Source: Atrina japonica (lineage: Eukaryota; Mollusca; Bivalvia; Pterioida; Pinnidae). Taken from it: a stretch of DNA of 64,000 nt. Positions 58,999-64,000 of this stretch are shown here, piece by piece; positions within the stretch are counted from its first letter, which is position 1, and each line of letters starts with the position of its first letter. Below the pieces are notes generated by a model. It saw only the letters and a program-made list of their open reading frames with translations, did not search any database and was not told where the DNA came from. The stretch lies in assembly GCA_030159075.1 (NCBI GenBank), contig BROG01000072.1, positions 950,001 through 1,014,000 on the forward strand, read 5' to 3'. A program made the position numbers and the translations under genes.

Positions 58999-59080
58999 CT
59001 AACTCATCAACCCCTGAAAAACAATGGACTCTTGTAAATCAATGACCTAGACTAGTCCAAATGTGTCTTTAAGGGTGAAT
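58999..59080 (-). mobile_element. TTAA MITE (copy 13)
   Basis: CTAACTCATCAACCCCTGAA at the left, core CCTAGACTAGTCCAAATGTG, and decayed right end TTTAAGGGTGAAT. Confidence 0.85.
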
Positions 59081-59213
59081 ATCAGTGTGTGTTGTGTAAA
59101 CTGCATACTTCAGATGTATTTGACCTTTTACACCTACGTAACTGAATGGTATTCTCTTTTAGGTCCGTCGTGTTTTATGTTCTGTAGGCCTGAGAGGCAT
59201 AAAATGACACATA

Positions 59214-59702
59214 CACTGAAACATATCTTATGAGACTACTTTCATAGAAGTCCACCTGTCTTCTGAAACCACATTCTGAGAACCACGTAATTAAGTAATC
59301 CTTCCAGCAGTGCCTTTAGGTAAAACCTTTCTTTGGGAGACTTCCTGTCTTACAAAACAGTGGAGTCGGCCTGGCTCAGTCGGTAGCGTGCTCGATTCTG
59401 GATCGTGAAGTTGTGAGTTTGAGTCCTGCCGGCGACAGGTTGGTTTCCTGTCTTTTGGATGAGACAGTAAAAACTGGAGGTCCCGTGTCACAGTAGGTGT
59501 CGGCACATTAAAGAACCCTCACTGCTCAATGGCCATAAGTGCTGAGCATAGGCCAAAATTTGAAGCCCTTTACTGGCATTTGGTGACGTCTCGGCACTCT
59601 CCATATGAGTGAAATATTTTTTAGTGGGATGTTAAACAACCATAAACAAACAAACATACAATACAGTGGAAAATTTGTGGTTTTTCAAGACAGGTTCCTC
59701 TG
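59214..59702. mobile_element. TA-flanked MITE split by SINE-2
   Basis: Starts CACTGAAACATATCTTATGA after TA at 59212 and resumes after the SINE with TTTTTCAAGACAGGTTCCTC. Internal ACCTGTCTTCTGAAACCACA and TTGGGAGACTTCCTGTC match 3699-3842. The split is at an 8-bp duplicated site. Confidence 0.88.
59357..59670 (+). mobile_element. SINE-2, full length, inside a MITE
   Basis: ACAGTGGA flanks both sides (59357-59364, 59663-59670). The 298-bp body starts GTCGGCCTGGCTCAGTCGG (A box) and contains GTGAGTTTGAGTCCTG (B box), GGTTTCCTGTCTTTTGGATG, GGTCCCGTGTCACAGTAGG and CATTTGGTGACGTCTC. A short CGGCACTC insertion follows. It ends GTGGGATGTTAAACAACC with an AAAC-rich tail. Confidence 0.94.
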
Positions 59703-60374
59703 GAGGCCTATACATAGACCTTAAATGAATCATTATGTAAGAGATGACTATTGATAAAAATTTTAACTTCCAATAATAGATAAAAAAGTTCACATAGAAA
59801 TATCAATTAAGATACATGTATAGAGAATCAGTATGGTAACAGTGGTTCATATCTGTGAGGGATTGTCTCCCTTTTCCTAGAGTTATTTCTCTTGTTTAAG
59901 CTGGAAAAACTAAAAAAGTGTAAAAAAAAAAAAAATAATAATAAGTATCCATATCAATATACAAATTTTATCAGAATCTCTACTTTTTTATGATGGAATA
60001 GACAATTGGTAAATAAATGCCATAGATTGCTATTAATTCAAAATATCAGGTAACCAGTTAAGAAATTTGTCTGTGTATTTACTGTGCAGTTTTTGAAATG
60101 TAATCAATATTGGACTTTTAAGTTAATATTTACCTATATGCAGTCTTTATTACAATGGTTGATTAATCTTTTAAATTGTGTTTGCTTTAGAGAAATGTAT
60201 TCCACAAATTGTAATCAGTAATTTTAAATTAAATGATAATTTTCATTCAGTTTATCATTAATACTTGGGTAATGACTGTCACTGTGGTAAATATTAATTG
60301 ACATGGTAAGCAAGTCACACACATGTGTACAAATATTCAAGGAAGTGATGTCTGGTGGTGTAAACCACTAGTTT
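59703..60374. other. AT-rich unique DNA
   Basis: Nothing recognised. Confidence 0.4.
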
Positions 60375-60455
60375 ACACATCTTCCCCTGTAAAGTAATGA
60401 ACTGTACTTAAAATCAATGATATAGGTCAGACAAATGTCTCTTTAGGTATAAATA
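60375..60455 (-). mobile_element. TTAA MITE relic (copy 14)
   Basis: CATCTTCCCCTGTAAAGTAA, AAATCAATGATATAGGTCAG and GTCTCTTTAGGTATAAAT follow the family order but are heavily diverged. Confidence 0.5.
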
Positions 60456-60529
60456 ATTTGAGACATGCTAAAGCATTTATAAAAATAATAATATAGAAAA
60501 TTGTTGCTTCTGCTGTTGCTATTGTTTGT

Positions 60530-60810
60530 TTAAATCCTGTTTTATGCCACACCCAACAATTTTTCAGTTATATGGTGGCATCCAGTTTTTAATGGTGGAG
60601 GAGAGAATCCGGTTACAATACAACCGGCCTTCAGCAAATATACTGGCAAACTCTCACAAAATCAGCTTAGATTCCAGTGGGCCTTGGAGCTGTATTGACT
60701 CATTGACCCCTTAAAAGCAATGACTTAGACCAGTCCAAATGTGTCTTTAGGGGTGAACGAGTTAAAGTGTAATATTCCAAAGACTTGGCCACAGATGCCC
60801 CTACTCCTTT
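60530..60810 (-). mobile_element. SINE-1 interrupted by a TTAA MITE
   Basis: The left part to about 60695 has the SINE-1 body on the minus strand (CCACACCCAACAATTTTTCA, AGTTTTTAATGGTGGAGGAG, AAATATACTGGCAAACTC). The right part 60766-60810 completes the head (AGTGTAATATTCCAAAGACT, TGGCCACAGATGCCCC). The junction on the right is at the TTAA seen in intact copies (TTTAAAGCGCAATGC at 48655). Confidence 0.83.
60696..60765 (-). mobile_element. TTAA MITE (copy 15), inside SINE-1
   Basis: TTGACTCATTGACCCCTTAA at the left, core GACTTAGACCAGTCCAAATG, and right end TTTAGGGGTGAACGAGTTAA. The interior has a short deletion. Confidence 0.87.
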
Positions 60811-61794
60811 TGTTGAGACAGACCTTTAAGTTTCACACCAAAGTTATCTGTTTTGAATGACTTCCTTTTTGATTAGTACACTCAATGTTAAGAAATGTTA
60901 AAAGGTGTATCTAGTAGTTCATGCTCATATAAATTGTGATTTTATTAATTAGTGTAGTCATGTCAGCTTTAACAAAAGTCAAATTATGACTACACTCCAC
61001 ATGTAGTATGACACATGTATTTTGAAATCGTTATTAGTCATTCATGCCAGGTTTAACAAAGATCTCAGCACACAGTTTTCATGTTGCACCAAATGCTTTC
61101 ACATTTACTGGGTACATTTAGTTCTGTCAATGTAATTGCAGACCTGTCAGCTTTAACAAAGACCGCAATCCTGCCACTTTTTGCTTATGTATTGTGATAC
61201 AGGAAAACATCAACTATTGGATGGTTGATTTCTTTGATACTCTGTAATTGATTATGTCATGCTATTAGGTGATCAGCATGGGAGTTATTGTTGTTTTGAA
61301 GTTGATGAATCTGAATTTACTAAATTCTATATTGGCATATGAAATGGTGTTTTGACTCACATGTTGTGTACTTTAAAGTTACTTGCTCATTCATGTAATG
61401 ATATATATATTTGTAAGTGTCTGTTTACTAACTTGATTAGGTAAGGTACTTCCAAGACTTAATATTACTTTGGCTCCATTGAACCTGATGTTACTAAACA
61501 AGTCTGGTCTTGCTTGGAGTTTGAATCTGCATAAATCATGCAACTGTACAAAAATGACTTTATACAGAATTGGCCCAGTTCCTGGAAAGGTTTTAACAAA
61601 ACGAGGAGAATTGTATCCCTGGACTGCAATTACTTTACAATTAATTTAGCATAAAATGGTTGCAGGTGTATATTGTCATGTATGTATGTTGTTGTGGTTT
61701 ACACTTTATTTTTTACCATTAATGGACATGAATCATATATGAAATGAAATGAGTTGTATAATCGATGGTTTTTCCATTTTAACTTAGCTTTCTT
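60811..61794. other. AT-rich unique DNA
   Basis: Three weakly similar blocks with TTTAACAAA-GNNNNCA (about 60965, 61050 and 61145, preceded by TGTCAGC or GCCAGG) may be an old 95-bp tandem repeat. Nothing else is seen. Confidence 0.35.
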
Positions 61795-61865
61795 TTTCAC
61801 CATTTAAAAATGGTCACCACCATATAACTGAAAAGAATGTGGCTTAAAATACAATCTTCCAAACC
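61795..61865 (+). mobile_element. SINE-1 3' fragment
   Basis: TTCACCATTTAAAAATGGTC, ACCACCATATAACTGAAAAG and TGTGGCTTAAAATACAA match the family 3' end only. Confidence 0.7.
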
Positions 61866-63680
61866 AAAAAGAAGTGGTTGAAAAAATTATTGTGTCATAG
61901 AGGTAATATCCATGTTTGATTAATGGTACATGTATTTATTACATGTATTAAACATGTCATGGACAGATCAAGGAATTCAATTAGAAGGGGCACAAGTCTA
62001 AAATATTTTTGCAGTGCATTGGTAAAAACAAAAATTCTTAATTTTCCAATTTTTATAGAGAAATTAAAGGTTTTTCAACTTTTTGTCAACTTAAGGAAGC
62101 ACACACCTACACCCTGCCTGAATCTGCCCAAATGAAAGTGTGATTATGTGAAACTAACATACCTTAAAGGGGCATTGGCTGTCTTTTTTTCAATTCTTTC
62201 CTTTTTACTACTTATATTGATATACAATAACATCAACAGATAATGCAAACATAAAAATTCCCAAAGTCTTTTTTATTTCTTGAAAATTGCTAGAAAACCT
62301 CAAGTTTAGCACTTGATTAATTGACCTTACTATCAGTATATGAGTACCACACTTGACCTGACTTTATTTTCACAAAATATATAGGAATGTAAGATTTTAT
62401 CTGTCTGTGTATGTTATTGTACAGCAAGTACAAGTAGTGCTTGTAGTAAAAAAAATTGAATTTGTTTTGGTAAACACAGCTGATATCCCGAATGATAAAT
62501 TGTATATTGTCATTTTATATTCCAATGATTTCAAAAAGAAATGCATCTATAGATATATTTTTACATTGTTTTCTTTCTTGATCCATAATATAGTATACAA
62601 TTTATATCTTTTAGTATGCAATTTCATGGGATTTATTTGGCCATATAAACTGACAATTTTATTGTCATGGTAACAGAAGCAAAGCATAATCTAATAGGTA
62701 TAATAAAAAGACTGTGTAGAGTAATATATATTTGCTGGTAAAAAAATCTTAGGATGTATTTTAAAATGTTGATCTCACAGATAATTGGTGATGTGATTTT
62801 GTTTTCTAAAATATCCAAAAAAAAATGTAGGTTTATTGATATTTAAGGACTCACCTGTTGCCAGTGAAATCAGCTCAAGTGGCCAATGAGGATCCAGTAG
62901 AGTTCAGGATAAGGCCACAGAACCTAGTTTATATAGTAGACAAAGGATATATATAACACATATATGTATGATATCCGGTTTTTTATGAATCCCCCCTATG
63001 GGTACCCTCGTTGAAGTGAGCATTTATTTCTGACAGTTAAAATATCAAACTGGGAGCAATAAATAATTGAGGTCTGGTATCTTATTTGAGTGTCTTTGAA
63101 TTTTTCTGTATATAAGAAGGCATAATTTATAACCTCATATACCCAAGTGCTTATGTACTAAGCAACATAGAAATAAAAACTTAAAAGTGGATTATAATCT
63201 AGGCAACTTATTTTTTTCTGACATATTTTTTTATATATGTTTACTTAGTATGAGGCATGACCGCATGACCTTTCTAGGCTACTTCACTTTAGGTCACCGA
63301 GTCAAAGGCTTGTAGTGATATTGATATTTCTTTTGTGTCTGTAATTCTTCATTAATATTTCACATTTTTGACTTCACAAAGTGGTGCCTGTCACATCTTG
63401 TACAGAGTTTCTTTTTTCTTAAAAGGGTTAACGGTTCCCAACTGCAAGTGAAAAAGTCATTGTCTAATTCCACAGGGACCTACAAAGCTGTGTGTATGTA
63501 CTCAAGGTCATCTCAAGGTCTTTAAGGCCATCTGTGAGTCTTAGGTAACCATTATGGTTAGTTGTTCTTTTACAGATTGTGGACATTTACTGAGTTTTAC
63601 ATGTACACTTGTGGTTGTTATACAGAGTTTTAAGTATGTACTCAATATGTTTGTTTGTGTTTGTCTTTATTGGTGTCCTC
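61866..63680. other. AT-rich unique DNA
   Basis: No repeat recognised. A strong donor-like CAG|GTGAGT lies on the minus strand near 62853, but no upstream frame is convincingly open. A 58-base block with an acceptor and a GTGAGT donor (63476-63533, +) is noted but unsupported. Confidence 0.35.
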
Positions 63681-63720
63681 TTTAAGTGAAGGCAGGAACC
63701 TGGTTACAGTCTATCATAGA
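63680..63720 (-). mobile_element. SINE-1 fragment
   Basis: GGTGTCCTCTTTAAGTGAAG and GAACCTGGTTACAG match the central 3' region of SINE-1 on the minus strand. Confidence 0.5.
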
Positions 63721-63743
63721 ATGTTTTTGACACTGATACTTAT

Positions 63744-63834
63744 TTAAATCATTCACACCTAAAGACACATTTGGACTAGTCTAAGTTAATGATTTACAGT
63801 AGAATCCATTGTTTTTCAGGGGTTGATGAGTTAA
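63744..63834 (+). mobile_element. TTAA MITE (copy 16)
   Basis: A 91-bp element with TTAA at both ends (63744-63747, 63831-63834). Starts TTAAATCATTCACACCTAAA and ends TTCAGGGGTTGATGAGTTAA; core ACACATTTGGACTAGTCTAA. Confidence 0.93.
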
Positions 63835-63914
63835 ATAGATGTTGTTTTTTCATAATAAAAACTAAAATTTCAGAATTGTTAACTTAAACGAAAAATAAAA
63901 GCTATTGTAACTAA

Positions 63915-64000
63915 GTCTCGAGCCTTTAGTCAGCTCAGGTTTAAACCTTACTGGAATGTAAGGTTTGTGAGACAGATTGCCAGTTTATTTGTGAAAGCTG
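63915..64000 (+). mobile_element. SINE-1, cut by the window end
   Basis: CTCAGGTTTAAACCTTACTG (B-box region), then GTTTGTGAGACAGATTGCC, AGTTTATTTGTGAAAGC. Only the central part lies in the window, with the head decayed. Confidence 0.7.

Noticed and set aside
59291..59506. 71-codon minus frame as a gene
   Set aside because: It lies within SINE-2 and mirrors the frame seen in the 22.9-kb copy; SINE sequence, not a protein.
62800..62935. Minus-strand exon ending at CAG|GTGAGT
   Set aside because: The donor is good, but all three upstream frames carry nearby stops and no clear acceptor pairs with it.

Overview
Kind of DNA. This is eukaryotic nuclear DNA, AT-rich (roughly one third G+C by eye), with no prokaryotic gene organisation, no rRNA and no intact tRNA gene. 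It holds two families of tRNA-derived SINEs, many very short inverted-repeat DNA transposons, and about a dozen minisatellites and microsatellites. The SINE tails (an ACGTTAAA-type motif followed by ACAA/AAAC-rich runs) and the many TACATGTA words suggest a marine invertebrate, most likely a bivalve mollusc. That is inference from general familiarity, not a database match. The window looks like intergenic or large-intron sequence.

Coding content. No protein-coding gene can be annotated with confidence. The longest non-repeat open frames (6831-7208, 125 codons; 45029-45388, 119 codons) have no recognisable domain and are near chance expectation. I list a few weak candidate exon sets: + strand near 2.5-4.5 kb, - strand at 14-20 kb, - strand at 27.7-31.4 kb, and + strand at 46.4 kb. 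They have splice-like borders and, in part, matching phases. At this base composition a 25-codon open frame follows a large share of random AG dinucleotides, so they are leads only.

Layout. 0-9 kb is mostly unique AT-rich DNA with one TA-flanked MITE, one SINE fragment and a 66-bp hairpin near 8.85 kb. 9.8-12.7 kb holds a degenerate repeat with CACCTG palindromes, a MITE whose 3' end has grown into a 1-kb, 33-bp minisatellite, and a SINE. 12.7-24 kb has SINEs of both families, one carrying a MITE, plus microsatellites and a 26-bp minisatellite. 24-31.3 kb has an uncharacterised interspersed repeat, a 25-bp array with trimer higher-order structure, a 27-bp array and a 44-bp array containing (TA)n. 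32.2-33.65 kb is a composite of three related minisatellites (35, 29 and 33 bp). 34-48.7 kb is dense in SINEs and MITEs, and includes a GC-rich 523-bp retroposon bounded by a 12-bp direct repeat. 49-54 kb has repeat clusters, including a minisatellite split by a MITE and a 43-bp array with a 258-bp higher-order duplication. 54-64 kb has more MITEs and SINEs and a SINE nested in a MITE.

How the parts relate. The informative feature is nesting. Several insertions can be compared with an uninterrupted relative in the same window. These comparisons show TTAA duplication for one MITE family, TA duplication for another, and an 8-12 bp target duplication for the SINEs. The most interesting material is the TTAA MITE family (about 19 copies, including a 214-bp longer form) and the apparent birth of a minisatellite from a transposon end.
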